The notes: a model not told the origin generated them from the sequence alone. A DNA stretch of 49,346 nt from Planctomycetia bacterium (GCA_021413845.1 JAIOPP010000027.1:1-49346); one strand, 5' to 3'. Counted from the stretch's first letter, positions 1 through 8,696 are shown. A program made the numbers and translations.

Positions 1-1
1 G

Positions 2-136
2 CTCGTCGAGCGTTGGAAGGTTGAATACAACACGATCCGTCCGCATAGCTCGTTGGGCTATCGACCCCCGGCTCCCGAGGCCGTTCAAGCTTGGTCTTTT
101 CGCTACGCTGCGCTCCGCGAAAAGACCAAGCTTGAT
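2..136 (+). CDS. IS3-family transposase, C-terminal fragment (cut by window start)
   Basis: The frame read from base 2 gives the end of a DDE integrase-core (OrfB-type) transposase: the motif 'YNTIRPHSSLGYRPP' is the classic C-terminal signature of IS3/IS481-type transposases. Only about 44 residues are visible because the window starts inside the gene, so intactness cannot be judged. The reading frame runs through a long hairpin (86-135) and stops at its 3' foot, so the last 15 or so residues are hairpin-encoded and probably not part of the original protein. It lies at the outer edge of an accessory block that also carries a serine recombinase. Family assignment is firm; the exact IS group is not. 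Confidence 0.8.
86..135. repeat. Perfect 15-bp inverted repeat (hairpin) at transposase 3' end
   Basis: CAAGCTTGGTCTTTT (86-100) is the exact reverse complement of 121-135. The 20-nt loop carries an additional CGC/GCG pairing. The hairpin spans the last codons and stop of the transposase fragment. It could act as a bidirectional terminator or mark an IS end or junction; no clear T-run follows on the plus strand. Confidence 0.75.
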
Positions 137-165
137 TCTTGTAGAAACTAACGCAACACTTGGTA

Positions 166-1311
166 TCACGCGTGGGGGCAGGTCAACTCCGCCGCAAAAC
201 CGGCTTTCAGCAAGCGGCGGCCGGTGCGGTGGCGCTGACCCTGTTCGTCGAGCTGCAGGGTCGTCACATCAAGATCACTTCGCCGACCGAGGCGCTCCGT
301 TTCTAAAGACTCGCGGTAAAAATCGGCCGTGACCCCCAACGCATGCAATAGACGGGGAAACGCCCGGCGAGCGTCCTCACCGAGATAGTCGGCGAGCAGC
401 TTCTTGCCGGTCTCAGTGCGGATCAGTAGGCCACCGATCGGGTGCAATGCCAAGATATGGCCATGCAGTAGGTGGCACGGGCGATTGCGATCGTTTGAAG
501 GAACCTGGAGCTCTAAGTTCCACATCCGATGAAATCGGCTCGATTCTCGACTCAGGCCGTACTTCTTTTCGAGATGCCCAAGGAGCACACCCCAGGCAGC
601 GGAGTAGCAGCGATGCAACGCGGCGCGGCATTCGTAGGAGAGCAGATCAAGGGCGATCTTCTCGTCCTCGCACCCCCGACGCCGTCCGACGGAGCGAGTC
701 AGGTCGGCCCAAACAGTTCCGGCCGCCTCCAACGCATCTCGGCCCGATGTATTCATCGCGCTGCGACCGGCATCCATCAGCTGCGAATGAAAGTCATCGT
801 AGGCCGCACCCGTTTTCGGCCCCCAATCGGGACAGCCCAACACCTTCTCGGTAAAGCGGTGGAATTGCGCCGGGGTCATTTCTTGAGACGCTGACTCGAC
901 CAGAAGTTTTTCCAGCATCGCGCGTTCTTGTACGCCACCGCGTGGCGAACGCTTCGGAATTGCGTCCTGAAACGTCCGGCCGGCGCCGTTGCGGCGCGTA
1001 ATCGGCAGCAGTTTCGCCATGAGATAGCTCTCTTGCACTTCCGGCTCGTGATTCGTTCCACCGAGCCGACACAGCGCTCGAAAGAACTCGACGATCGTTT
1101 CACGGCGGCGCGCTCCATCGCGACCGCCGTACAGACTCCGCGTATCCATCCAAAACTGGTCGATGACGGTTTCGGAGAGACGAGTTGTCTTGTGATACAG
1201 TTCGAATGAGAACGTCTGAAGCTGCAACATCGGCTGCTTTGGTTCCGGACCGGTCGGCGCATCCGGCTGAAGCTCCAGAATAACGATCTTCTCGACGGTC
1301 TTCGTAGGCAT
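166..1311 (-). CDS. Hypothetical protein, 381 aa, in mobile region
   Basis: I do not recognise this protein. The start at 1311 is supported by a good Shine-Dalgarno (GGAGGAG six bases upstream of the ATG). The product has no signal peptide or membrane segment and looks soluble and mostly helical, with many charged residues and scattered Cys (for example 'YECRAALHRCYSAAW' and 'LGCPDW'). Nothing visible amounts to a metal site or catalytic motif. It follows the sigma-like gene (ending at 1480) on the same strand with a 168-bp gap and ends about 30 bp from the IS3 fragment. Its place beside a recombinase suggests an accessory gene of the integrated element. No function is assigned. Confidence 0.6.
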   Translation of the reverse strand: MPTKTVEKIVILELQPDAPTGPEPKQPMLQLQTFSFELYHKTTRLSETVIDQFWMDTRSLYGGRDGARRRETIVEFFRALCRLGGTNHEPEVQESYLMAKLLPITRRNGAGRTFQDAIPKRSPRGGVQERAMLEKLLVESASQEMTPAQFHRFTEKVLGCPDWGPKTGAAYDDFHSQLMDAGRSAMNTSGRDALEAAGTVWADLTRSVGRRRGCEDEKIALDLLSYECRAALHRCYSAAWGVLLGHLEKKYGLSRESSRFHRMWNLELQVPSNDRNRPCHLLHGHILALHPIGGLLIRTETGKKLLADYLGEDARRAFPRLLHALGVTADFYRESLETERLGRRSDLDVTTLQLDEQGQRHRTGRRLLKAGFAAELTCPHA

Positions 1312-1479
1312 GTCTGTCTCCTCCCCGGCGCTTGAATGATAGCTTCGCTCGGTCCCAATGGTCGCATTCAGCCATATCCAACAAATGCGAGCAATACGAA
1401 TATTCGCGGCCGATTCGTTTTAGTGTTGAGCGCCGGAGCGAGAAGGTTTCGCGCTGATGCGAAAATGACATCGGATTTT

Positions 1480-2073
1480 TCAATTCGTGTCGTATGCGCC
1501 CCCGCAGTAGTTGCTCCAGTGGTTATGGAGCTCGCGACGGATCTGACTGATTCGTCCGGAACTCAGACGGTGTCGTTGGGCTACCGTGCCGACAGACTCG
1601 CCATCGCGAAGCGACGCCACGATTTTGCGCTCACGTTGAGGAAGAGTTCGTAGCCAAGCGTCGAAGTCGCAGCGGAAGCCGACTTGATCGGTAACGGCAG
1701 GCGAATGGTCGACGAGAGCGGCATCGCTTCGGCGCCCTCCGTCATCGGCGAAGTCGATCAATCGCCGGACTTGAATGCGTCGGCGGCGCTGTGCCGCCGG
1801 CGACATGACGTCACATAAGGTGAACCGACAACCGATACGACGACCGGCATGGAATTGTCGTACGGCGTAACGAACCAAGGTGACAGGCTGCGCTAACGGC
1901 CGAAGGCGGCGTTCGCACAGTCTTCGAAAAGCTAGATAGCAATGTGCGGTCGCTTCGCAAATCGCGTCTTCCCGATCGGCGGGGCGTAAGTCACGGAAGG
2001 CCCGATGAAGTCGAACTTCAATTTCGGGCAGTAGCTCGAGAAAAGAATCTTGGGCGTAGACGGCCCGCTTCAT
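1480..2073 (-). CDS. Sigma-70 region 4-like / HTH protein of mobile element
   Basis: A 197-aa protein whose C-terminal ~50 residues look like sigma-factor region 4: 'LPQRERKIVASLRDGESV' followed by a helix-turn-helix ('GTVAQRHRLSSGRISQIRR'). The N-terminal half ('DREDAICEATAHCYLAFRRL') resembles a degenerate sigma region 2. GGAGG precedes the ATG at a short spacing. It probably binds DNA and may direct or modulate transcription of the element; whether it is a true sigma factor is open because the core-binding region is poorly conserved. It is divergent from the small ORF and recombinase at 2366-4070, an arrangement I associate with planctomycete mobile elements. A 63-codon frame ending at 2070 overlaps its start but is not convincing. 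Confidence 0.6.
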   Translation of the reverse strand: MKRAVYAQDSFLELLPEIEVRLHRAFRDLRPADREDAICEATAHCYLAFRRLCERRLRPLAQPVTLVRYAVRQFHAGRRIGCRFTLCDVMSPAAQRRRRIQVRRLIDFADDGGRRSDAALVDHSPAVTDQVGFRCDFDAWLRTLPQRERKIVASLRDGESVGTVAQRHRLSSGRISQIRRELHNHWSNYCGGAYDTN

Positions 2074-2365
2074 GGTACCTCCGTGGGCTGTGAAATCGAG
2101 ACTCGGCGAGACGACGAGTCGGCCGCACGCATGCCGGATCGTTTGATAGCAACTCGGATGCTCATTCGATATGCCGCGAAAATCGCGTTAATTAAGCGGC
2201 CGTGAGGACTTAAGACCGCAACTCGACGGTTGCCGCTAAAAATTTCGACAAAACGCGTCATCCTCCAAGAAAGCCTCCGCGCGCAAATGCCTAGTCGTTG
2301 AGAGCGGTTCCTGATGCGCCTTCGTACTCTGCTCTCGGCGCCATCGACGTCTCATAGGCCTGGCA

Positions 2366-2614
2366 ATGCCGAGGGGCTCGCAAGCCGAACGTTCCGCTAC
2401 GGTACCTACCGCGTCGCTCCCTCCGGGCGCGCCCGCGTGGGTCACGACGGAGCTGTTGGCGAACACGATCGCCGTGTGGCAACCGTATTACTCGGAACCG
2501 TTGTCCGACCAAACCGCGCTGGATCTGGTGCTGGGGGTCGGTCGCCTGTTCGCTGCTTTGGGAGACGTTGATGAAGATGCGCAGGAAGTACCTCGCCCTC
2601 GCACGGGTCAGTAG
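2366..2614 (+). CDS. Small conserved ORF upstream of serine recombinase
   Basis: An 82-aa product with a plausible conserved core: 'LPPGAPAWVTTELLANTI', then 'AVWQPYYSEPLSDQTALDLV', then 'VGRLFAAL'. The 3' end overlaps the recombinase start by about 44 bp in another frame, which suggests translational coupling. From memory, short proteins of this type sit directly before site-specific recombinases in planctomycetes; their role is unknown, with a recombination-directionality or regulatory role a guess. The start codon is uncertain: the first ~17 residues look poorly conserved and a later start is possible. There is no membrane segment. Confidence 0.5.
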   Translation: MPRGSQAERSATVPTASLPPGAPAWVTTELLANTIAVWQPYYSEPLSDQTALDLVLGVGRLFAALGDVDEDAQEVPRPRTGQ

Positions 2615-4070
2615 TCGCGAGCAGGAACGCGAGGGATTCAGCCTCGAAGTGCAAGAATCCGCGCTAGAGCGTTATGCCGAGCAGCACGACGGCAAGATCG
2701 TCAAGCTGTTCCGCATCGCCGAAACCGCTAGCAAGCCGCAAGAGCGGCAGGCCTTCAAAGACTTGCTCGTCTACGCGAAGAAGCATTCCAGCGAGCTCGA
2801 CGGTGTGTTGTTCTTCAAAGTCGACCGCGCGGCCCGTAATCTCTTCGACTACGTCGAGCTGGAGCGTCTGGAGTTTGAGCACAAGCTCGAAGTCATCTAT
2901 GTCACGCAGACGACCGAGAACACGCCGGCCGGGCGCATGATGCGCCGCACGCTCGCCAACATGGCGAGCTTCTACACGGAGCAGCAATCGCTCGACGTCA
3001 AGGACGGCTTAGAGCGGCGCGTTCAAGATGGACTGTTCGTCGGTAAGGCACCCTACGGCTACGCGAACGTGCGACGAGACGGACGCGGCTTGATCGAGGT
3101 CTATGCCGAGCGTGCCGCCAACATCCGGCGCATCTTCGACCTTTACGCCTATCACGGCTTCTCGGTCGACGGGCTCGGCCGCAAGCTCTTCGCGGAAGGG
3201 ATCTTTTATACGCCTAGTGCGCCGCGGTTCGCCCGCAGTAAACTCCACACGATTCTGCGCGATCGCGCCTACATCGGCGAAGTTTTCCATCAAGGTCAAT
3301 GGCACCGTGGCACGCACGAACCGCTGATCGATCGTGGTACGTTCGATCGCGTGCAGGTTCTCCTCGGAAACAAGGTTTATCAAAGCCACGAGCTGACGTA
3401 TGCCGGGGAGCTCATCAAATGTGATCACTGCGGCTATCCCATCACCGGCGAGCGCAAGACAAAGCCGACGAAGAACGGGCCTAAGGATTATATCTACTAT
3501 CGCTGCAGCCGGTACAACACCCCGGACCACCCTCGGGTTCGCGTACAGGAAGCGGACATCGAGCGCCAGGTCTTAGAGATGTTCGAGCGGATTCGGATAA
3601 AGGATCAAGCGGTCCGCGATTGGTTCGCCCAGGTGCTCCGCGCGAAGAATAAGTCGAGCTTGCAAACGAACAAGGATCGGATCGCCGAGCTGACGCGACA
3701 GATCACGAGCCTGCGCGACCAAGAAGAGCGACTGCTCAACCTGCGCCTGCTGGAAGAGATCGATAGCTCGACCTACTCGCGAAAGAGCACGGAGCTTCGT
3801 GATCGCACGGCGCAGCTCAGTCTGCAGATCGACGCCTGCGATCGTGATCGCGCCGAATACGGCGACTTGGCCGAGAAAGTGTTTGAACTTTCGCAAAGCC
3901 TTACCGAGAAGTGGCTTAATGCGGATGTTCGTGCCAAACGTCGATTACTCGAAATCGTCTGTTTGAACTTTTCTCTCGTCGACGTAACTCTCGTTGCCGA
4001 AATGAGAAAGCCCTTCGACGTGCTCGTCGAAGGGCTTGTTTCTAACAACAGTCGGGGCGACAGGATTTGA
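2571..4070 (+). CDS. Large serine recombinase (resolvase/integrase family)
   Basis: A site-specific DNA recombinase of about 499 aa. The N-terminal resolvase domain begins 'YLALARVSSREQ' with the nucleophilic serine near residue 14, and continues with 'FFKVDRAARN' (arginine-containing active-site segment) and 'MASFYTEQQS'. The Recombinase domain follows ('GKAPYGYANVRRDGRGLIEV', then 'LHTILRDRAYIGEV'). A zinc beta-ribbon comes next with CxxC near 284-287 and one Cys near 312; the fourth ligand may be His near 320. A coiled coil spans roughly 355-440. ATG 2571 or 2577 is preferred to the TTG at 2568. The 3' end is unusual: the final codons are encoded by a 13-bp hairpin and by a tRNA-Pro 3'-half remnant. 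It probably integrates or excises the element to its left. Confidence 0.9.
   Translation: MKMRRKYLALARVSSREQEREGFSLEVQESALERYAEQHDGKIVKLFRIAETASKPQERQAFKDLLVYAKKHSSELDGVLFFKVDRAARNLFDYVELERLEFEHKLEVIYVTQTTENTPAGRMMRRTLANMASFYTEQQSLDVKDGLERRVQDGLFVGKAPYGYANVRRDGRGLIEVYAERAANIRRIFDLYAYHGFSVDGLGRKLFAEGIFYTPSAPRFARSKLHTILRDRAYIGEVFHQGQWHRGTHEPLIDRGTFDRVQVLLGNKVYQSHELTYAGELIKCDHCGYPITGERKTKPTKNGPKDYIYYRCSRYNTPDHPRVRVQEADIERQVLEMFERIRIKDQAVRDWFAQVLRAKNKSSLQTNKDRIAELTRQITSLRDQEERLLNLRLLEEIDSSTYSRKSTELRDRTAQLSLQIDACDRDRAEYGDLAEKVFELSQSLTEKWLNADVRAKRRLLEIVCLNFSLVDVTLVAEMRKPFDVLVEGLVSNNSRGDRI
4008..4037 (-). terminator. 13-bp perfect hairpin, terminator-like for the tRNA-Pro remnant
   Basis: AAGCCCTTCGACG (4008-4020) pairs exactly with 4025-4037 across a TGCT loop. 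Read on the minus strand, the hairpin lies about 13 nt past the 3' end of the tRNA-Pro remnant and is followed by TTCTCATTT, the arrangement of a tRNA gene's own terminator. On the plus strand it lies inside the last codons of the recombinase. Confidence 0.6.
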
Positions 4071-4102
4071 AACCGCGACCTCTTGGACCCCATCCAAGCG
4101 CG
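4051..4102 (-). other. tRNA-Pro(GGG) 3'-half remnant, likely attachment site
   Basis: On the minus strand the sequence gives an anticodon arm (CTTGG, loop ATGGGGT, CCAAG) with anticodon GGG, a variable region, a T-arm with loop TTCAAAT, and the acceptor 3' strand GTCGCCCCGAC. The 5' half (acceptor 5' strand and D-arm) is not recognisable, so this is not a functional tRNA. The T-stem also carries a change (GGTTTC where GGGTTC is expected). It overlaps the last codons and stop of the serine recombinase, as expected of an att site carried or captured by an integrating element. Confidence 0.65.
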
Positions 4103-4187
4103 TTTTGCTTACGTACGCGGCTGAAGCGGTGCTCCTCCGATGGAAAAATCGACAACAACGGCGCGTAGCGATGCCTGCTTATTTCGT

Positions 4188-4249
4188 GGCCAAAAACTTT
4201 GTCTTAGCCGGCCAGGCACTTTGTCTCAAAGGCCAAAAACTATGTCCCA
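4188..4249. repeat. Three direct repeats at 21-22 bp spacing (IS21-type end?)
   Basis: Three copies of a 19-bp unit start at 4188, 4210 and 4231: GGCCAAAAACTTTGTCTTA, GGCCAGGCACTTTGTCTCA and GGCCAAAAACTATGTCCCA. Spacing is close to two helical turns, as in the multiple transposase-binding repeats at the ends of IS21-family elements. No transposase is adjacent, so this would be a solo end or scar. The IS21 link is inference. Confidence 0.55.
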
Positions 4250-4285
4250 CACCACGCGGTATAATTGTCAGTTATCCCGTCTGTT

Positions 4286-4855
4286 TTACTCGCGAACGCG
4301 TTCGACGTATTCGCCGGTGCGGGTGTCGATGCGGATCATTTCGCCTTGTTCGCAGAAAGCAGGCACGACCATTTCCGCGCCGGTTTCGAGCTTCACCGGC
4401 TTCGACAAGTTCGTCGCCGTGTTGCCGCGCACGGCCGGCTCGGCGTATTCGATCTTCAAGACGACGTGGTTCGGCGGCGAGATCGTGATCGGGTTCTCGT
4501 TGAACAGGATCACCGAGCAGACCATCCCTTCCTTCAGATACTTCCACGCTTCGTCGACTTGCTCAGGCGACATTTCGTATTGCTCGTAGGACTTGTTGTC
4601 CATGAACACGAATTTGTCCCCTTGGCGGTAGAGATATTGCGCTTCGATTTCCGAAACGTCGGCGCTCTCGAGCGAGTCGCCCCCCTTCAAGGTTCGTTCC
4701 AGCGTGGTGCCGCGGATCAAGTTCTTCATCCGGCATTTGTAGAGGGCGTTCCCCTTACCCGGCTTCACGAAGTTGCACTCGACCATCAAATACGGCTCGC
4801 CGTCGATCTGAATCTTGATGCCTTTTTTGAAGTCGCTGGTGTTATAAGTTCCCAC
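4286..4855 (-). CDS. efp: Translation elongation factor P
   Basis: A full-length EF-P (189 aa) that relieves ribosome stalling at polyproline by binding between the P and E sites. The N-terminal KOW-like domain carries the modified-lysine loop 'KPGKGNAL' with Lys34 at the usual place. Two OB-type domains follow, ending in 'MIRIDTRTGEYVERV', a typical EF-P C-terminus. The start is GTG (4855), giving 'MGTYNTSDFKKG', the usual EF-P N-terminus. It is divergent from an EpmB-type lysine 2,3-aminomutase (118-bp shared gap), which supports beta-lysylation of Lys34. No EpmA (GenX) gene is visible in the window. Identification is secure; the modification chemistry is inferred from the neighbour. Confidence 0.97.
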   Translation of the reverse strand: MGTYNTSDFKKGIKIQIDGEPYLMVECNFVKPGKGNALYKCRMKNLIRGTTLERTLKGGDSLESADVSEIEAQYLYRQGDKFVFMDNKSYEQYEMSPEQVDEAWKYLKEGMVCSVILFNENPITISPPNHVVLKIEYAEPAVRGNTATNLSKPVKLETGAEMVVPAFCEQGEMIRIDTRTGEYVERVRE

Positions 4856-4973
4856 GGGCGTCGATCCTGTCGTAAAGAAAAAATGGGGGCGTGTCGCTCA
4901 CCGCACTCGGGCGGCAGCGCAGACCGGGCGTGGGTCTGTCCGCTCCCTCTGGTTTGGTTTAGATTGAACGAAT

Positions 4974-6086
4974 ATGGCATTATCCACGAAACCAGCCCCG
5001 CTTGTCAGCCCCAAATTTCCGCCTGACGGAGCGGAAATCGGCGGGTCGAACGACGATCGAAGCGCCGATTTCGTCGCTGCCCCAACCAGCTCTTGGCGGC
5101 GTACGCTGAAGGAGGCGATTCGCGACCCCGAAGAGCTTTGCCGCTTGCTCGACTTGCCCTCGTCGCTAGTGCCCGCCGCACGCCGCGCCGCGGAGCAGTT
5201 CGGGCTCTTCGTGCCGCGCGGCTATGTGAACCGGATGCGGCGCGGCGATCCGGCCGATCCGTTGCTGCGCCAAGTCTTACCACTCGGCGAAGAACTCGTC
5301 GACGTCGCCGGCTTCACCACCGATCCCGTCGGCGATCGACCGGCCGAGCTTGTGCCGGGCCTGCTGCAAAAATACGAATCGCGCGCGCTGCTCATCGCCA
5401 CCGGCGCATGTGCGGTCCATTGCCGCTACTGCTTTCGCCGACACTACCCCTACGACACCGCGCCGAAATCGCTCGCGCAATGGGAACGAGCGCTTGCGGC
5501 CATCGCGGCCGATCCTGCGATCGACGAAGTTATTCTCAGCGGCGGCGATCCTTGGACGCTGGTCGATGATTTGCTCGCGCCGCTCGCGGCGCGCATCGCC
5601 GACATTCCGCATGTGCGCCGGCTGCGCGTTCATACGCGCTTGCCGATCTTCATCCCGGAGCGTGTTTGCGACTCGCTCTTGGAATGGTTCTCGAAAGCCG
5701 CGCTCTCGAAGACAGGGTCGCAACTCACGCCGATCTGCGTCATCCATGCCAATCATGCCGCGGAGCTTGATGATGAGGTTGCCGCGGCCTTGGCTCGCTT
5801 GCAGCAAGCCGGCGTCATGTTGCTCAATCAGACGGTGCTGCTGCGCGGCGTGAACGACTCCATTGCCGCGCTCGACGGGCTCTGCCGCCGGCTCGTCGAT
5901 CTGGGTGTGGTCCCTTACTATCTGCATCAGCTTGACCGTGTCGCCGGCGCCGCGCATTTCGAGGTGCCCGAGGCGGATGGCTTGAGGCTGGTGGAAGCGT
6001 TGCGAGCCCGATTGCCCGGGTATGCGGTGCCGCGCTATGTGCGCGAGGTTCCCGGCGCCGGCTCCAAAACGCCGTTGGGCCTTTAA
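4974..6086 (+). CDS. epmB: EF-P beta-lysylation protein EpmB (lysine 2,3-aminomutase-like radical SAM)
   Basis: A radical SAM enzyme of the KamA/YjeK family, 370 aa. The 4Fe-4S-binding motif is 'CAVHCRYC' with C146, C150 and C153; 'VILSGGDPW' is the GGD SAM-binding segment. The C-terminal 'PYYLHQLDRVAGAAHFEV' contains the family's PLP/substrate-region pattern. EpmB converts (S)-alpha-lysine to (R)-beta-lysine, which EpmA attaches to EF-P. Its length suits EpmB rather than clostridial lysine degradation KamA (about 416 aa, usually with kamD/E), and the adjacent efp makes EpmB the better call. The first ~40 residues are not part of the core fold and the true start could be slightly downstream. 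Confidence 0.9.
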   Translation: MALSTKPAPLVSPKFPPDGAEIGGSNDDRSADFVAAPTSSWRRTLKEAIRDPEELCRLLDLPSSLVPAARRAAEQFGLFVPRGYVNRMRRGDPADPLLRQVLPLGEELVDVAGFTTDPVGDRPAELVPGLLQKYESRALLIATGACAVHCRYCFRRHYPYDTAPKSLAQWERALAAIAADPAIDEVILSGGDPWTLVDDLLAPLAARIADIPHVRRLRVHTRLPIFIPERVCDSLLEWFSKAALSKTGSQLTPICVIHANHAAELDDEVAAALARLQQAGVMLLNQTVLLRGVNDSIAALDGLCRRLVDLGVVPYYLHQLDRVAGAAHFEVPEADGLRLVEALRARLPGYAVPRYVREVPGAGSKTPLGL

Positions 6087-6182
6087 TACGTCCGACTTAG
6101 CGATGCAAGTTGTGAATCGCGGGGTAGAATAGACTTACCCAAAATAGGCATTCGGTCCGGCACCCATGATTCGGAGGCATCT

Positions 6183-7094
6183 ATGAAGGTCTTCTTCGCC
6201 GTGGATGGCTCCCATGGTTCGACGGCGGCAGTCCGTCAGGTCGGCGAACTCCTTTCGCCGCAAAACGATACAGTTGCGTTTTATTTCGCGCCGCCGGAGA
6301 TCATCGTCCGCCACGCAGCCGCTGCCGAAGAAACACGCGAACGGGCCCGAAAGGCGATCGCCGATGCCGTGTTCGACGAGGGGCGCACTTCATTGCCGCC
6401 GTTGCTCGCCGCCACAAGCACCGAGATCCTAGCCGAGCACACGGCCGCCGAAGGCATCCTGATCGAAGCCCGAAAATGGAACGCCGAGCTGATCGTCCTC
6501 GGCGCGCAAGGGATGTCGGCCTGGGAACAACTCCTGCTCGGCAGCGTGTCGCAAGCGGTCGCACACAACTCAACGCTTCCGGTTTGCATCGTTCGCCCAA
6601 GGCCTGCCGATCGACAGGCCGAGCCGCTACGCGTGCTGTTTGCCTACGACGGCTCCACGGGCTCGGCCGCCGCTCTGGCAACGGCCGAGCGCCTGACCTT
6701 TCCGACAGGGACGCAAGTCTTCGCGCTGGCGGTCGTCGAATCGATCGCTTGCGGTTCCGTTCCGGCATGGCTTATGCAAAAGGCGCGGCATGCCGATGCG
6801 ACGGCGATGGCCGACGCTTGGGGGCGTGAACACGAAGACGACAAGCGTCAGGCGCACGATCAACTCGCCGAGCACATGGCGAAACAACCGGCGCCGTTTT
6901 CGAGTGCCGAGTCGATCGTCGCCGAAGGGCACGCGGCGGAGCAAATTCTTCGCGTCGTGCATGAACGACGTATCGACCTCGTCGTGCTCGGCTCGCACGG
7001 CAAGGGAATGATCGAACGCCTGCTCATCGGCAGCACGAGCAGCAAGGTGCTCGCAGGCTCCCCTTGCTCGGTATTACTCGCGCGCGGCAAATAA
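6183..7094 (+). CDS. Tandem universal stress protein (two UspA domains)
   Basis: A cytoplasmic 303-aa protein with two consecutive UspA domains. Domain 1 (about 1-142) begins 'MKVFFAVDGSHGSTAA' and ends with the nucleotide-binding signature 'GAQGMSAWEQLLLGSVSQ'. Domain 2 (about 150-303) begins 'VLFAYDGSTGSAAA' and ends 'GSHGKGMIERLLIGSTSS'. Both keep the G-x2-G-x9-G-S/T ATP-binding pattern. GGAGG at 6173-6177 lies five bases before the ATG and fixes the start. Tandem Usps typically act in stress survival by ATP- or ligand-dependent signalling; the specific trigger cannot be read. It appears monocistronic, or followed by the methyltransferase 42 bp downstream. Confidence 0.9.
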   Translation: MKVFFAVDGSHGSTAAVRQVGELLSPQNDTVAFYFAPPEIIVRHAAAAEETRERARKAIADAVFDEGRTSLPPLLAATSTEILAEHTAAEGILIEARKWNAELIVLGAQGMSAWEQLLLGSVSQAVAHNSTLPVCIVRPRPADRQAEPLRVLFAYDGSTGSAAALATAERLTFPTGTQVFALAVVESIACGSVPAWLMQKARHADATAMADAWGREHEDDKRQAHDQLAEHMAKQPAPFSSAESIVAEGHAAEQILRVVHERRIDLVVLGSHGKGMIERLLIGSTSSKVLAGSPCSVLLARGK

Positions 7095-7136
7095 TCGCGC
7101 ATTCATCACGCATTCATCAAGTGATCAAGCATTCTC

Positions 7137-7766
7137 ATGAGTATTCTTAGTTCTTTCATGTCGACGGTTCTTACTCCTTTCCGACCGGCGGTGCTGGCGA
7201 TCGGCGAAGATTATCGCCGGCGCTTGATTCCGTATCTCGCGGAAACGATTCCTCCGGCGGCTACGTTGCTCGACGTCGGCTGCGACGACGGTAAGGTCGG
7301 CTCCGGCGTTCGCGCGCTACGTCCGGAGCTCGACGTTCGCGGCTGCGACATCCAAGACTTACGGCCGTGCCTGGTTCCTCGCACGCTGTACGACGGCAAA
7401 ACCTTGCCGTTTCCCGACGATTCGTTCGATGCGGTCATGGCCGTCGACGTGCTGCATCATACGCGCGACATCCCAATGATGCTGCGAGAGATGACGCGCG
7501 TGTCGCGGCGCTGGGTCGTCGTGAAGGACCACCAAGTCGGCGGGACGCTCGCCTATTGGCGAATCGGATTCGGCGACTTCATCCTCAATGCGACTTGGGG
7601 CATCCCCTGCACGTTCAACTACCCTCGTCGCGGTGGATGGCAGAAGATGTTCGCCGAGTCCGGCCTCGCGATCCATCGCGAGCGCGAAGACCTGGATATG
7701 GGCCGGATGAACTGGGCGATCGAACACCCGATCTTCGTCGGCGAGAAGGTTGCAAGTTCGCGATAA
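7137..7766 (+). CDS. Class I SAM-dependent methyltransferase
   Basis: A 209-aa Rossmann-fold methyltransferase of the Methyltransf_11 type. Motif I is 'LLDVGCDDGKVGSG', the following acidic strand is 'DVRGCDIQDL', and motif II/III is 'DDSFDAVMAVDVLHHT'. 'LREMTRVSRRWVVVKDHQ' matches the usual post-catalytic strand. The substrate cannot be deduced; relatives methylate lipids, quinones or small molecules. The C-terminal 'IEHPIFVGEKV' carries no extra domain. It follows the stress protein on the same strand with a 42-bp gap, so co-transcription is possible but not evidently functional. Confidence 0.8.
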   Translation: MSILSSFMSTVLTPFRPAVLAIGEDYRRRLIPYLAETIPPAATLLDVGCDDGKVGSGVRALRPELDVRGCDIQDLRPCLVPRTLYDGKTLPFPDDSFDAVMAVDVLHHTRDIPMMLREMTRVSRRWVVVKDHQVGGTLAYWRIGFGDFILNATWGIPCTFNYPRRGGWQKMFAESGLAIHREREDLDMGRMNWAIEHPIFVGEKVASSR

Positions 7767-7821
7767 GTCGCGATGCAACGCAACGTCGAAGGCTCGGCGT
7801 CCCGTTATTTCCGCTGCACGA

Positions 7822-8685
<864 letters not shown>

Positions 8686-8696
8686 GAGCGGCGGAA

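Noticed and set aside
2070-2261. 63-codon frame overlapping the start of the sigma-like gene (ATGA)
   Set aside because: The overlap is suggestive, but the product is basic and featureless and the SD lies directly against the ATG. Not enough support for a gene.
4051-4140. Complete tRNA gene
   Set aside because: Anticodon arm, T-arm and acceptor 3' strand are present, but no matching acceptor 5' strand or D-arm is found at the right distance.
4036-4488. Plus-strand frame reading 'VGATGFETATSW' near the tRNA remnant
   Set aside because: This peptide is the translation of tRNA 3'-half sequence, a known source of spurious protein matches, and the rest of the frame is antisense to efp.
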